From Chloroflexota bacterium (lineage in GTDB: Bacteria > Chloroflexota > Anaerolineae > Aggregatilineales > Phototrophicaceae), in NCBI GenBank assembly GCA_023430545.1, contig JAEZAF010000202.1:1-28489 (forward strand): a stretch of 28,489 nt of DNA, given 5' to 3'. Shown here piece by piece: positions 1 to 8,628 of the stretch. The notes below the pieces were generated by a model that made no database searches, had not been told where the DNA came from, and worked only from the letters and a program-made list of their open reading frames with translations. The first letter of the stretch is position 1, and every line of letters begins with the position of its first letter. The position numbers and the translations under genes are program-made.

Positions 1-1050
1 CCGACCGCCTATGAAGTCAATGGGTCTGGCAGTTATGGCGACGGTCATGATCGGACTTCAATGGACCGGATCATCGAGAATGCCATGACTGATGTTCTCG
101 GATTACGGCTGAAGTATGATAAGCCGAGTATGGTGATTGATGCGCTTGGTCAGGTCTTCAACATCGATGAAAACAACGGCAGCCGTAGCATCAGGTACAC
201 CCCGCGTTCCTTCGTAATCGAAACAGAACTCGGTGCAGCCATCACTGGCGCACAGGCGGTGCTGTATCGCTATTTTCATCAGACTGTTGATAGCATCCTC
301 AAAAGCCTCTCTGGATTACGTGCCATTGGTAGCACTGTAGATGCTGAAAAGGCCAAGGCCGCGACTGAAATTCTGCGTGATACACTTCAACAGCTTCTCG
401 GTGAAGTCGGCAGAAGCGGTGGCCCGCGTGAAGTGAGAATTAATCCACTGTTCGCTCGCATGAATGCCCAGATGAGGACACTGAAGACCCAATACAAGCT
501 TCAGACCGCTGATGTCACCATTATTTCAGAGGAACAGGTGCTGACCGATTTTCTGATTATCGAAGATCAGATTGCAGCAATGGAAGCATCATGGTATCGG
601 TTCCTGAATAATCCATCTGCTTATCTTGGAACAGGCTTCGCTGAGCTGGCGACCTCACTCGGCTGTATCAGTGAAGGCGTGCAGGAAGTGTTCAAGGCGA
701 TGCGGGCATTTGGGATCACAGCTAAGGAACGTCAGTCAATTGTGCTGGTGAAAGTCACTGTCCCGAATGGCCCGAAACCAGCCAAGAATACCTCTTTGAC
801 CATCGAGGATCTGATGTCCTGGGCTAACGATTTTGCGGTAGAGGTAGTTCCCGATGCTATTCAGGGCGGCGGTAAGTCAGGTGCCAAATCGGTGATCGGT
901 GAAGCGATGCGGTTGCGAGGTGTACTGAAAAATGCGAAAGATGCGCCTGCTACCAGTCACCCTGCCATTCGTCAGCCTCGCGTTCAGAGTGCACTTGCCG
1001 AGCTGATCGGGCATTTAGACACCGTCATTGCTGATCTCAAGGCATTCTAA
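1..1050 (+). CDS. Unrecognised protein, 5' end outside the window
   Basis: The reading frame is open from base 1: the 20 codons before the first ATG at 61 contain no stop and read as ordinary coding sequence. That ATG has no convincing ribosome binding site, so the gene very probably starts to the left of the window. The visible 349 residues have no signal peptide or membrane segment. The middle part looks largely helical, with a Gly/Lys-rich stretch near the end. I do not recognise a family. The stop is 17 bases before the next gene, which has a usable AGG-rich site, so the two are likely co-transcribed and may be partners. No function is proposed. Confidence 0.8.
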   Translation, partial: PTAYEVNGSGSYGDGHDRTSMDRIIENAMTDVLGLRLKYDKPSMVIDALGQVFNIDENNGSRSIRYTPRSFVIETELGAAITGAQAVLYRYFHQTVDSILKSLSGLRAIGSTVDAEKAKAATEILRDTLQQLLGEVGRSGGPREVRINPLFARMNAQMRTLKTQYKLQTADVTIISEEQVLTDFLIIEDQIAAMEASWYRFLNNPSAYLGTGFAELATSLGCISEGVQEVFKAMRAFGITAKERQSIVLVKVTVPNGPKPAKNTSLTIEDLMSWANDFAVEVVPDAIQGGGKSGAKSVIGEAMRLRGVLKNAKDAPATSHPAIRQPRVQSALAELIGHLDTVIADLKAF

Positions 1051-1067
1051 CGAAAGGATCAAAACCA

Positions 1068-2267
1068 ATGCCTACTCGTCAGGAATATCAGAATCTACAG
1101 GATCGGGCCGCCGCGTACAGTGCCGAGGTCATCAGCCGGATTCGTACGCAGTTGATCGAAAATCCGGCGCTCGCTGATGCGTTAGTCGGGCAGTTGGAGT
1201 CTGTACTCGATGCTGCACAGCTTGCAGATGCCGCGCAGCCAACTCCGGCTGATGGTGGTCTGGCGCAGCTTGTCGGGTTGGGGACTGAAGCCTCAGCACG
1301 GCTTGGTGAGATGCGCCATCCCTACGGCGTTGTAAGCTACGATGAGAGTACCGCTTCTGACCGCTTCATTGCTGCGGGTGATCTGTACTATATCTATCAG
1401 ATGGAAGCACTTGGGGTCTTCAGGGCGATTCTCAAGCTTCAGGAAGCCTTCAAGGCGGGGACGATGCGCTTTTCCACCGGGTTAGGCGCCCATCGACTGT
1501 ATCAGTATGACCGTAAGCAGGTGCTGCGGAGCACACAGTTGGAACGGTTGCAGACCTATAAGCGTGTCTTTGGGTATACCAATGCGCCACCGCCCACTAC
1601 GGCGCAGCCCAATCGTCATTTCCATAACCTTTTTTCAAACTTCAACTGGCAGGTCTCGCAGTTCTTCCGTGATAAACGGGTTTCTGAGGTGATTCGCCCA
1701 CGTGCAACCGATCCAAGCTTTGGAAGCATCGCCATTGTGCGGCGGGCAGGGCTGGATCTGCGTAATAACCTGAAGAACGCCTCTTACGGTAATGTCAGTG
1801 CAATGAGTGTCGAACTGATGCAGCTTCTGCATGAGGCCTTCGAGATCCTCAATGCACCGGATATTCGCAGCCAGTTCGGTTCAGATAACGCGTGGGATAC
1901 GCTCGAAGAAGTCATCCGACGTCTGTTGGGCCAGCACTACGTACCCGCTTCACAGCGTAGTCGTATGGCTGAAGCTGGACGCCATATCATCCAGTGGCTG
2001 GCACAGCCGCATATCCTCAACGATACAAGGGTGGAGTTTGAGGCCTTGCTGACGCAGATCGCAACCGATAGTGAGGAATGGCTGACCAGTGCACAGGCGC
2101 TGCCCACTAATCATCAGGATGCTTCACCAGTGACAGTGAGTGCGAGTCCCGTCCCTCCTTACGGTTCTACTCGGCCCATGATGTCTCGTCCGGCAGTTTC
2201 CCGTCCCGTCCAGATGCGGCAGCCAAAGCCGAAGCCTCAGCGCGAATGGCAGCCAGAGTTCGATTGA
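1068..2267 (+). CDS. Unrecognised soluble protein with proline-rich C-terminal tail
   Basis: This 399-residue protein starts at an ATG preceded by GAAAGGATC, a fair ribosome binding site. It is mostly charged and helical with no membrane segments. Roughly the last 50 residues are low complexity, rich in Pro, Ser, Arg and Lys, which suggests a disordered tail. Residues about 90-180 contain aromatic-rich stretches (DLYYIYQMEALGVF) that look like a packed helical core. I do not recognise a family. It lies 17 bases after the first gene and 74 bases before the GIY-YIG gene, all in the same direction. Three stop codons in a row or nearly so (TGA, TGA, TAA) end the frame at 2265-2273. Confidence 0.85.
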   Translation: MPTRQEYQNLQDRAAAYSAEVISRIRTQLIENPALADALVGQLESVLDAAQLADAAQPTPADGGLAQLVGLGTEASARLGEMRHPYGVVSYDESTASDRFIAAGDLYYIYQMEALGVFRAILKLQEAFKAGTMRFSTGLGAHRLYQYDRKQVLRSTQLERLQTYKRVFGYTNAPPPTTAQPNRHFHNLFSNFNWQVSQFFRDKRVSEVIRPRATDPSFGSIAIVRRAGLDLRNNLKNASYGNVSAMSVELMQLLHEAFEILNAPDIRSQFGSDNAWDTLEEVIRRLLGQHYVPASQRSRMAEAGRHIIQWLAQPHILNDTRVEFEALLTQIATDSEEWLTSAQALPTNHQDASPVTVSASPVPPYGSTRPMMSRPAVSRPVQMRQPKPKPQREWQPEFD

Positions 2268-2275
2268 TGATAACC

Positions 2276-2312
2276 CTCACCCTTATTGAGTTAAATATGC
2301 AGTAAGGGTGAG
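2276..2312 (+). repeat. Inverted repeat / stem-loop between genes 2 and 3
   Basis: CTCACCCTTA at 2276-2285 pairs perfectly with TAAGGGTGAG at 2303-2312 across a 17-base loop. No run of T follows the stem, so it is not a classical intrinsic terminator. It could be an RNA hairpin that sets the ratio of upstream to downstream expression, or a protein-binding site for the nuclease gene that begins 30 bases later. Confidence 0.6.
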
Positions 2313-2341
2313 AACCTCACTATAGAGAACAGGAGACTGGT

Positions 2342-3079
2342 ATGCTGAATAGTAAACGTATCGCCTGGCTGAATCGCCAGCTTCCACCGGGCCGCAACTT
2401 CTGGTATCGCAGTCAGTCGGATGCTGCCCGTGGAGCCTATAAGGTCGCCCGACGTTTTGGACCGGGATATCAGGTACGCCACCATATTTACCCGTCGCTG
2501 AATCTGCGCCATTTTCACATCAAAGCGCCAAGCGGTCGCTTTCTGAATCTACGATTTCTGTATATCCCAAATATGTCTGAATTTGAAGTTGGTTCGTCGC
2601 TGCGCTCTGGCGGTAGTTATAAAGTCGATTTTCAGCGTCCAATGTCTTTTCCAGAGGCGATTGCCGCCGGGCGCGGTAAACCGGGAGTCTATATTGTTCG
2701 TCTGAAGGGAAGGATAATCTATACAGGCGAGGCACTGGATCTTGGAACACGTCTGGTAAAGCATCAGGCAGAACTGCGCAGGATGGCGGTTAATCCTTCT
2801 CTATATGGTGTGAGTATTGGCTTTGTCCAGCGTAGAGATAACCGAAACCCAAATAAGGCCGATCTGCGAAAAATTGAACAGGCCGTTATCCGCCGCCTGC
2901 AGCGAAGTGGGAGAAAACTTACCAATATCCGGTCAACAAACACGATGAAAGTGATTGGCAAGAAGCCACTGAAAATCGCCTACACTGGAAAGACACCTCG
3001 TATCAATGGAAAACGCTGGCAAAGGACCGTCATTCGTCGTGGGCGTGCATATGAACACACGTTTAAGGACGACGGATAA
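2342..3079 (+). CDS. GIY-YIG nuclease-like protein with a novel N-terminal region
   Basis: The start is an ATG preceded by AGGAGA at good spacing. Residues about 113-200 match the GIY-YIG endonuclease pattern: GVY at 115-117, IYTG at 126-129, Arg137, His141, Glu179 and Asn195. The spacing is close to that of the catalytic residues of I-TevI, as I recall it (Tyr, Tyr, Arg, +4 His, Glu, Asn), so it is probably active on DNA by metal-dependent cleavage. Residues 1-110 match nothing I recognise and include a His-rich stretch (HHIYP at 47-51, RHFHI at 56-60). The tail after 200 is strongly basic and could bind nucleic acid. There is no sign of a homing intron or intein around it. It sits 5 bases before the amidohydrolase gene. 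Function in the operon is unknown. Confidence 0.72.
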   Translation: MLNSKRIAWLNRQLPPGRNFWYRSQSDAARGAYKVARRFGPGYQVRHHIYPSLNLRHFHIKAPSGRFLNLRFLYIPNMSEFEVGSSLRSGGSYKVDFQRPMSFPEAIAAGRGKPGVYIVRLKGRIIYTGEALDLGTRLVKHQAELRRMAVNPSLYGVSIGFVQRRDNRNPNKADLRKIEQAVIRRLQRSGRKLTNIRSTNTMKVIGKKPLKIAYTGKTPRINGKRWQRTVIRRGRAYEHTFKDDG

Positions 3080-3084
3080 CAGCC

Positions 3085-3939
3085 ATGATTATCGACTGTC
3101 ACTGCCACGCCGGGCAGGGGGATCTGCTCACCGCGCCATGGAACACCGACGCGCCAATTGAAACACATCTGGAACGGGCGCGGGCCGCTGGTATCCGAAA
3201 AACAGTAATCTTCGCCGCTTTTCATACCGATTATGCGGTTGCGAATGCTCAGGTCGCCAGTATTATCCGCCGCTACCCTGATGAGTTGATCGGTTTTGCC
3301 TTTATACATGCTGTCCGTGATGCTGGTCGTATCTTCCAGATGGTGGAGAGGGCAGTGCGTTTGTGGGGCTTCCGTGGGATCAAGATACATGGAAGCGAAG
3401 CCATGCCCACGCGTGAGGTCTGTGAGACAGCCCGCATCCTACGGATACCGATTCTGGTCGATGTAGTGGGCAAGGCACATGTGGTTGATATGCTGGCGTC
3501 TCAGTACCCGCAGGTGAACTTTATCATTCCGCATCTTGGCAGCTTCAGTGACGATTGGCGTGCGCAGCAGCAGGTGGTTGATCAACTGGTGCGCTATCCC
3601 AATGTCTATGCGGACTCTTCTGGCGTGCGGCGCTTTGACTATCTGGTGCAGGCTGTCGAACGCGCTGGAGCGCGCAAGCTTCTTTTCGGCTCGGATGGGC
3701 CATGGCTGCACCCGGCAGTCGAACTTCACAAAATCCGCATGCTCAATCTGAATCCAGCTGACGAAGCTCTGGTCTTAGGAGGCAACATCCATCGGTTGCT
3801 GCGAGGGTCGCGCGTGCGACGAAATCAGGCCGCAGCGGTACGCATCCGTCAGCCGTTGAAACCACAGCGGGCGATCATGCCATCGCCCGCCGAGCCTTAC
3901 GAAATTAACTTCACTGTCACTCGGGATTATGAGCTGTGA
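3085..3939 (+). CDS. Amidohydrolase-fold (Amidohydro_2-like) metal-dependent hydrolase
   Basis: A 284-residue TIM-barrel hydrolase of the amidohydrolase superfamily. Visible metal-site elements are H6-x-H8 at the end of strand 1, KIHG at 100-103, IIPHLG with His150, and GSDGPW with Asp204. In most relatives strand 5 carries a His in an HTG-like motif; here the equivalent stretch reads ILVDVVG, so an Asp (about residue 126) seems to take that place. Either the metal site differs or another His (His132) fills in. The last 45 residues are an Arg/Pro-rich tail beyond the barrel. It follows the GIY-YIG gene by 5 bases, and its 3' end overlaps the convergent protease gene by 23 bases. The substrate cannot be predicted. 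Confidence 0.8.
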   Translation: MIIDCHCHAGQGDLLTAPWNTDAPIETHLERARAAGIRKTVIFAAFHTDYAVANAQVASIIRRYPDELIGFAFIHAVRDAGRIFQMVERAVRLWGFRGIKIHGSEAMPTREVCETARILRIPILVDVVGKAHVVDMLASQYPQVNFIIPHLGSFSDDWRAQQQVVDQLVRYPNVYADSSGVRRFDYLVQAVERAGARKLLFGSDGPWLHPAVELHKIRMLNLNPADEALVLGGNIHRLLRGSRVRRNQAAAVRIRQPLKPQRAIMPSPAEPYEINFTVTRDYEL

Positions 3940-5788
3940 GATTCCCATTTCTCCATTGTTTACGCGTTAACAGAAGTTTTTTGTCGGTGTTAGATTTGAA
4001 TATGTTCTCAATATCGGTCGGTGTTACATTTCTTTCACAGAGGAGTTTGGCAAAGATGCCGCTGGCTAACCCAGCCGCAAATGAAGTCCCGGCCCAGTAA
4101 GCCAGGCCGTTCCAGTTAGGGCTTCCATCAGGAAAGTCGTCGGCGATATACAGCCCGACCATTCCCTTACCTTTGTTTGTAATATGTTTACCACGTTCAC
4201 TCTGCAAGTTGGCTGGTGTTGTAGATCCTGGTGGCGGCGGTGGATCAGTGAACCAGTCGGCATCGCCACCAAAAACCCACAATCCAACGCTGATGGGGTA
4301 ATCGGCTTCGTTGGAATAAGTCTCTTGTATCCCTTCACTTGTCAGCGCACCCACGCCTATGACTTCTCGATGATATGCCGGGTAGCGCGCAGGTGGCCTC
4401 GCGCCTGACACCTTACCATCATTTCCTGCCGCTGCAAGGATCTTGGTATTGGTCTTTTCCAGACCAGCTAGGTGTACACTGGTCTCAAGGGGGTCCATGA
4501 GCCAGTCGGCGAATGCATTATAGATTTTTTCCGTTGTGGCACGCTGTCCCAGAAGTTCAGTCAGCATTTCCGATAGGCTGGTGAATGAAATGACGAAACT
4601 ACAGTTGACGATGACGGATGCCTCAGGCCGAATCAGTTTAGGGATATAGCTCAATGCATCAAGCAGCCCTCGCAACGTACCAACACCCCATTTATTCAGC
4701 ACCTGAATCAGGTGAATTTTCGCACATGGTGCGAGCTGATAGATGGTACCAGTAATAAACAGCCCGTGATCACGCATAACATAGAAATGTTCGCGCTTGT
4801 TTTGCTTGGTGTATTTTGCTAACGCCCAACCTTTTTTGTGATCTGCTGATGGTAAGTCAATGCCGACCTCACTAGCAAGATGTACCTGGAAATTCGGACT
4901 GAATGCGAGTTGTTTCAGTAGCTGGTTGTTCGGGAAGTCCTCAATTGCCATCTGCTGGATATGTGCTTTGGACCACGCCGTATCCAGAATGAAGACATCT
5001 ACCAACCTTTCGGTCTCTGCCGTATTATGTGATGAAAAGTATCGATCAACTCTACTTGTATTAAACGCAAAGGGTTGAGGGTCGGTTGGGTCTGGTTCGT
5101 TCTCTGGCGGCACCGGTACTGGATCGGATCCTGGCCCACCTCCACCAAAGTGACCCTGTGCACCACCGAAGTTCCAGTTAGGTGTAATACCAACCAACTC
5201 TATAAGGCCACCCGTCAGTGTTTCATAAGACGAAGGAAACAATGGAATCTTATCCTCGGTCGGGATTTTAATCAGTTCCTCTTCGGGATGTTCTATACTA
5301 TTGCCCGGTCCCGCGGATATCGCTGTATCCGCAAACTCGGAAGATCCAGCAAACTCTGCCGTATCAGTATATGATGTCTCGGTATGTGTGTCGTATACAC
5401 CGACTGACATCCCTAACGATTCTTCAAATGAAATGCCTGACCCGATGTTGCCGCGTGTATCTGTGTTTTCGAGAGGTCTGATCATCTGGAGCTGAAAAAC
5501 TTGAAAAAGGCGATTAAAAATATTGTTAACAGATGATGCGTCAGGCGGCAAGTCGATGTAATAGAAGGCTAATGTCCTTCCAGTTTCATCCCGCATGGGA
5601 AGCTGGCTAGGAGCAGTTTCATCTCGTGCAGTGAGCCGGGATTCCTCAAAGCCCGGAAGTGTATTTAAAAATGCCTGTACATCACTCAGATGTATATTTC
5701 CGGTCTGCCAGACCGCCATACATAAAACATCCGTTGCGATATGCTCAACACTAATTTCTTTATGAGCTTTCTTTCGCGATGCCATCAT
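3917..5788 (-). CDS. Cytosolic subtilisin-like (S8) serine protease
   Basis: A 623-residue protein. The S8 catalytic set is visible: Asp269 in ILDTAW, His341 in DHGLFITG, oxyanion Asn456 in AAAGNDG, and Ser569 in GTSFAA. There is no signal peptide (it starts MMASRKKAHK), so it should act in the cytosol, unlike most subtilases. Residues 1-110 form a distinct folded-looking N-terminal domain. Residues about 111-245 are a low-complexity linker, first acidic and Thr/Ser/Gly-rich, then Gly/Pro-rich. The linker is a plausible site of activation cleavage. It is the last gene of the sigma / anti-sigma / CHAT operon, 26 bases after the CHAT gene, with AGGAG just before its paired ATGs. The second ATG at 5785 has better spacing. 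It may be an effector or a target of the CHAT protease; this is inference. Confidence 0.87.
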   Translation of the reverse strand: MMASRKKAHKEISVEHIATDVLCMAVWQTGNIHLSDVQAFLNTLPGFEESRLTARDETAPSQLPMRDETGRTLAFYYIDLPPDASSVNNIFNRLFQVFQLQMIRPLENTDTRGNIGSGISFEESLGMSVGVYDTHTETSYTDTAEFAGSSEFADTAISAGPGNSIEHPEEELIKIPTEDKIPLFPSSYETLTGGLIELVGITPNWNFGGAQGHFGGGGPGSDPVPVPPENEPDPTDPQPFAFNTSRVDRYFSSHNTAETERLVDVFILDTAWSKAHIQQMAIEDFPNNQLLKQLAFSPNFQVHLASEVGIDLPSADHKKGWALAKYTKQNKREHFYVMRDHGLFITGTIYQLAPCAKIHLIQVLNKWGVGTLRGLLDALSYIPKLIRPEASVIVNCSFVISFTSLSEMLTELLGQRATTEKIYNAFADWLMDPLETSVHLAGLEKTNTKILAAAGNDGKVSGARPPARYPAYHREVIGVGALTSEGIQETYSNEADYPISVGLWVFGGDADWFTDPPPPPGSTTPANLQSERGKHITNKGKGMVGLYIADDFPDGSPNWNGLAYWAGTSFAAGLASGIFAKLLCERNVTPTDIENIFKSNTDKKLLLTRKQWRNGNLTAHNPE

Positions 5789-5814
5789 GCTCTCCTCTGA
5801 TATCGATGTGGTCT

Positions 5815-8622
5815 TTATTGACGAGAAAGGGGTGATGCACTGCCGATCAATTGAAATGCACCCCAGAAGGCAGGGTGCAGATCTGGCTGCTGCACAAGCT
5901 GTTCCTTCATCATGTGCTGTAAAGCCTGTGCTTTGGATCTGCCCAACAACAGAAAACCATAGAGCGTTTTCATCATGTCAGCCGTCCGTGTATCCTCTAC
6001 GCGCCAGAGTGATGCGATTAACGCTCCGGCACCCGCAAACAGAAATCCTCGCCCTAAGCCGATCAGATCTTCAGCACCGACGGCATTGAAACGGCCTGTT
6101 TCACATGCACTCAGGACGACCAGCTCGTAACTCAGGTCCCGCTGAAACAGGTCATCGGCGAAGACCTGCCCATCACATAACTCAATGTAGGAAAAATCCG
6201 GCTGATCAATCCGAAACTGACCATGTGCAGCGATATGCAGGATTTTTCCCGGTGGCTGATCCAGTACCGTTCGACCACCTTCAAGGTGAAGATGGCCGCC
6301 AACCATCTCATGAATCATCTGTGCCTCACTGATGACCTGTGGCACCAATCCATGCGATGAGCAGGCCAGTACGAGAGAGTCACCAGTGTTCATCGCGTTG
6401 GCCTGTTCCTGCAGGATAAGACTGGCTGCTGGCAGTATTGTGAGCTGATGCCATTCAATCAGATGATGGCTGCCGGTATAAAGTAGGTGAAAGGGTAGAT
6501 AATGTAGTGTGCCGTAGGGGACTATCTTTATCTTTGGATGGCGCATGAGCTGATGTTCAATGGGCTGAAGCAGTGCGCTATACAACCGTTGGCTGATATG
6601 TTTCAGGCGGCTGGTAAGCTGATTGGTCGCAGGGGAATCAGCTCCTGCTCTCAGCGCTCGGCTGATATTTGACTGAAGCTGGTCAATGCTTTCATAGATG
6701 ACGCAGGATGGTGTCTCCAGTGGCGTGACGGTGAGGCCAGATCGATTGAGGGTAAACACCCACAATTCCTGACCGCTGTCATAAAACTCCATCAGCAGTG
6801 TCTCTTCGTCTAATGCATCCTGTATCTGACGAAGTGTAGGGATCTTCATCTGTGTCTGGATATCATGGTGGCTGTACAGGTAAAGCTTTTCCATAAGGCC
6901 ACGCATCTGCCGCTCACGAATGTGCAGTTCGGTTAGTGCCTGCTCCGGGGTTGGTGATGAGATCCTGTGTTTTTCCCGATATACGGTATCGTAAGAGAGC
7001 CGGAAGAAACTGTGATGCTCTTCGCGCAGGCGGTGGAGGTCGTCCAGCAGTGGCTGCACCTGCGGATGATCAGAAGGCCAGCGCAGATCATCACGGTGGG
7101 TTATGTGCCGCATCCAGACTTGTGCTTTTGCCCGCTCCAGTAGTTCGAATGCGGCTGCGTTATTTCCCTCTTTCAGGTGTAAGGTAATCAGCGAGTGCAG
7201 TGCTTCCTGTTGATTTTCCATAAAGGTCGGGCGCAGAGTCATAGTCAGCCCGCGCTGCACCTTCTCGACGGTCATCACCGCCGCCTGATAGTGTCGGATA
7301 GCACGTTGATGCTGTTTCTGCTGCATAGAAACATGTCCAAGATGCAGGTGTGTGTTATAGCGTAAGGCAGGCATTCGCGTGTGCTGTGCAATGTGTAAAG
7401 CCTCAGTCCCAGCACTGACAGCTTCATCGAATCGGCCTTCCATCCGTGCAGCCTGAGCCTGAAGCAGTCGGGCCGCAGCATAGTGAAGTTGAGGCGGAGA
7501 AAAGAAGGCTAATGCTGTTGTCGCTTCATGATAAGCTGCTTCATAATCGCCCCGTTTGAGGTAAAGCTGGCCCCGCCGCAGCCGCAGATTTGCTGCCCAT
7601 GTATCAGATCCCATCATGCTTAGGGTGGATTCCGCTTTATTGAGGGCAGACTGTGCTTCATCCAGTAAGCCTAATTCAGTCTGCACAGTAGAAAGGTGCA
7701 GCAGCCCCCACACAATATCATGGTGGGCATTAGGATAATCAGCGGTGATACGGTAAATGAGATCACAGGCATCATGATAGCGCCCTAGTGCCAGATAGCA
7801 CTCGGCCACTGTCCTTAGGGCCGCTGGTGCTTCTGAGGGCAGGCGCGCTTTGATCTCATCTAATACCTGATGAAGAATGAGCAGCGCCTGCCGATATTTT
7901 CCCTGTGATTGCAGGACGCTGGCGATGTTCAGATTGACCAATGCCAGCCCGGCGTAGTCGCCAAGTTCGTCCATTAATGCCTGTGACTGCTGGTAAATTG
8001 CCAGAGCTTCGCGAAGTTGGTTTAATCCCTGAAATGCAAAGCCCATATTGACATACAGCATACTGAGATATCGGGCTTTGACATTTTCCAGCTTTGGGGC
8101 GTAATCCTGCGCCGAATAGTAATGCTGGAGTGCTGTCTTAAATTCACCCTGTAGATCGTGGACAATGCCAACATTCATTTCCAGCATGAAGAGCCGATCC
8201 CATTTTTCATGCTGGATCAGGATCTGGCGGGCGGTTTCCGCTTCCTTTAATGCTATGTCTGACTGGTTTAAATCGATACAGATGAACAGGCGTCCAATGC
8301 GGGTGCGTGCCCATCCAACCAGATTGTGGACTTCAAGAAAGAGGTGGCCTGCCTCTTCAAGTGAATCCCACGCTTCCTGTGTCCTGCGGAGCAGTTTCAG
8401 TGCATCACCGCGTGCCATCATGCCCAGCGCGATGACATCCTGCGCTGCGTAAAACCTGCCGATTTCGATAATCTTCTCCGCGATCTCAACGGAAACCTTG
8501 ACATCTTTGCCCCAGTATTGATCGGCGGTGATCTTCATACGCTCAGCCAGTTTTCGCATTTCCTCTGGGGATAACAAAGGGATGTCACCACTTTTCAGGA
8601 GTTGCTCGATGTCCTCGTCCAT
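5815..8622 (-). CDS. TPR-CHAT caspase-like cysteine protease
   Basis: A 935-residue protein. Residues about 60-520 are a long row of tetratricopeptide repeats (patterns such as ALAIYQQSQALMDELGDY and YEAAYHEATTALAFF). A linker follows, then a C-terminal CHAT domain from about 600 on. The CHAT catalytic pair is intact: His800 in HIAAHG and Cys840 in LSACETG, followed by the usual AEDLIGLGRGFLFAGA and SLW motifs. CHAT proteins are relatives of caspases and separase, and the TPR part normally binds the activator or target. No signal peptide or membrane segment is present. It begins 6 bases after the zinc-finger gene and ends 26 bases before the subtilase gene. The neighbourhood suggests it cleaves the anti-sigma-like protein, the subtilase linker, or both; this is not shown by the sequence. 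Confidence 0.93.
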   Translation of the reverse strand: MDEDIEQLLKSGDIPLLSPEEMRKLAERMKITADQYWGKDVKVSVEIAEKIIEIGRFYAAQDVIALGMMARGDALKLLRRTQEAWDSLEEAGHLFLEVHNLVGWARTRIGRLFICIDLNQSDIALKEAETARQILIQHEKWDRLFMLEMNVGIVHDLQGEFKTALQHYYSAQDYAPKLENVKARYLSMLYVNMGFAFQGLNQLREALAIYQQSQALMDELGDYAGLALVNLNIASVLQSQGKYRQALLILHQVLDEIKARLPSEAPAALRTVAECYLALGRYHDACDLIYRITADYPNAHHDIVWGLLHLSTVQTELGLLDEAQSALNKAESTLSMMGSDTWAANLRLRRGQLYLKRGDYEAAYHEATTALAFFSPPQLHYAAARLLQAQAARMEGRFDEAVSAGTEALHIAQHTRMPALRYNTHLHLGHVSMQQKQHQRAIRHYQAAVMTVEKVQRGLTMTLRPTFMENQQEALHSLITLHLKEGNNAAAFELLERAKAQVWMRHITHRDDLRWPSDHPQVQPLLDDLHRLREEHHSFFRLSYDTVYREKHRISSPTPEQALTELHIRERQMRGLMEKLYLYSHHDIQTQMKIPTLRQIQDALDEETLLMEFYDSGQELWVFTLNRSGLTVTPLETPSCVIYESIDQLQSNISRALRAGADSPATNQLTSRLKHISQRLYSALLQPIEHQLMRHPKIKIVPYGTLHYLPFHLLYTGSHHLIEWHQLTILPAASLILQEQANAMNTGDSLVLACSSHGLVPQVISEAQMIHEMVGGHLHLEGGRTVLDQPPGKILHIAAHGQFRIDQPDFSYIELCDGQVFADDLFQRDLSYELVVLSACETGRFNAVGAEDLIGLGRGFLFAGAGALIASLWRVEDTRTADMMKTLYGFLLLGRSKAQALQHMMKEQLVQQPDLHPAFWGAFQLIGSASPLSRQ

Positions 8623-8628
8623 AAAATC

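Noticed and set aside
2342..3079. GIY-YIG gene as a homing endonuclease inside an intron or intein
   Set aside because: The neighbouring genes are not interrupted, no intron-like flanks are visible, and it has its own ribosome binding site in an operon.
2980..3729. Minus-strand frames across the GIY-YIG / amidohydrolase junction
   Set aside because: Both plus-strand genes show clear family motifs here, so these frames are shadows.
3917..3939. The 23-base overlap of convergent genes as a regulatory antisense feature
   Set aside because: Short 3' overlaps between convergent genes are common in compact genomes, and no structure in the overlap supports more.
5787..6332. Plus-strand frames opposite the CHAT domain
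   Set aside because: They lie antisense to the catalytic core of the CHAT gene, which is clearly coding, and resemble no protein.
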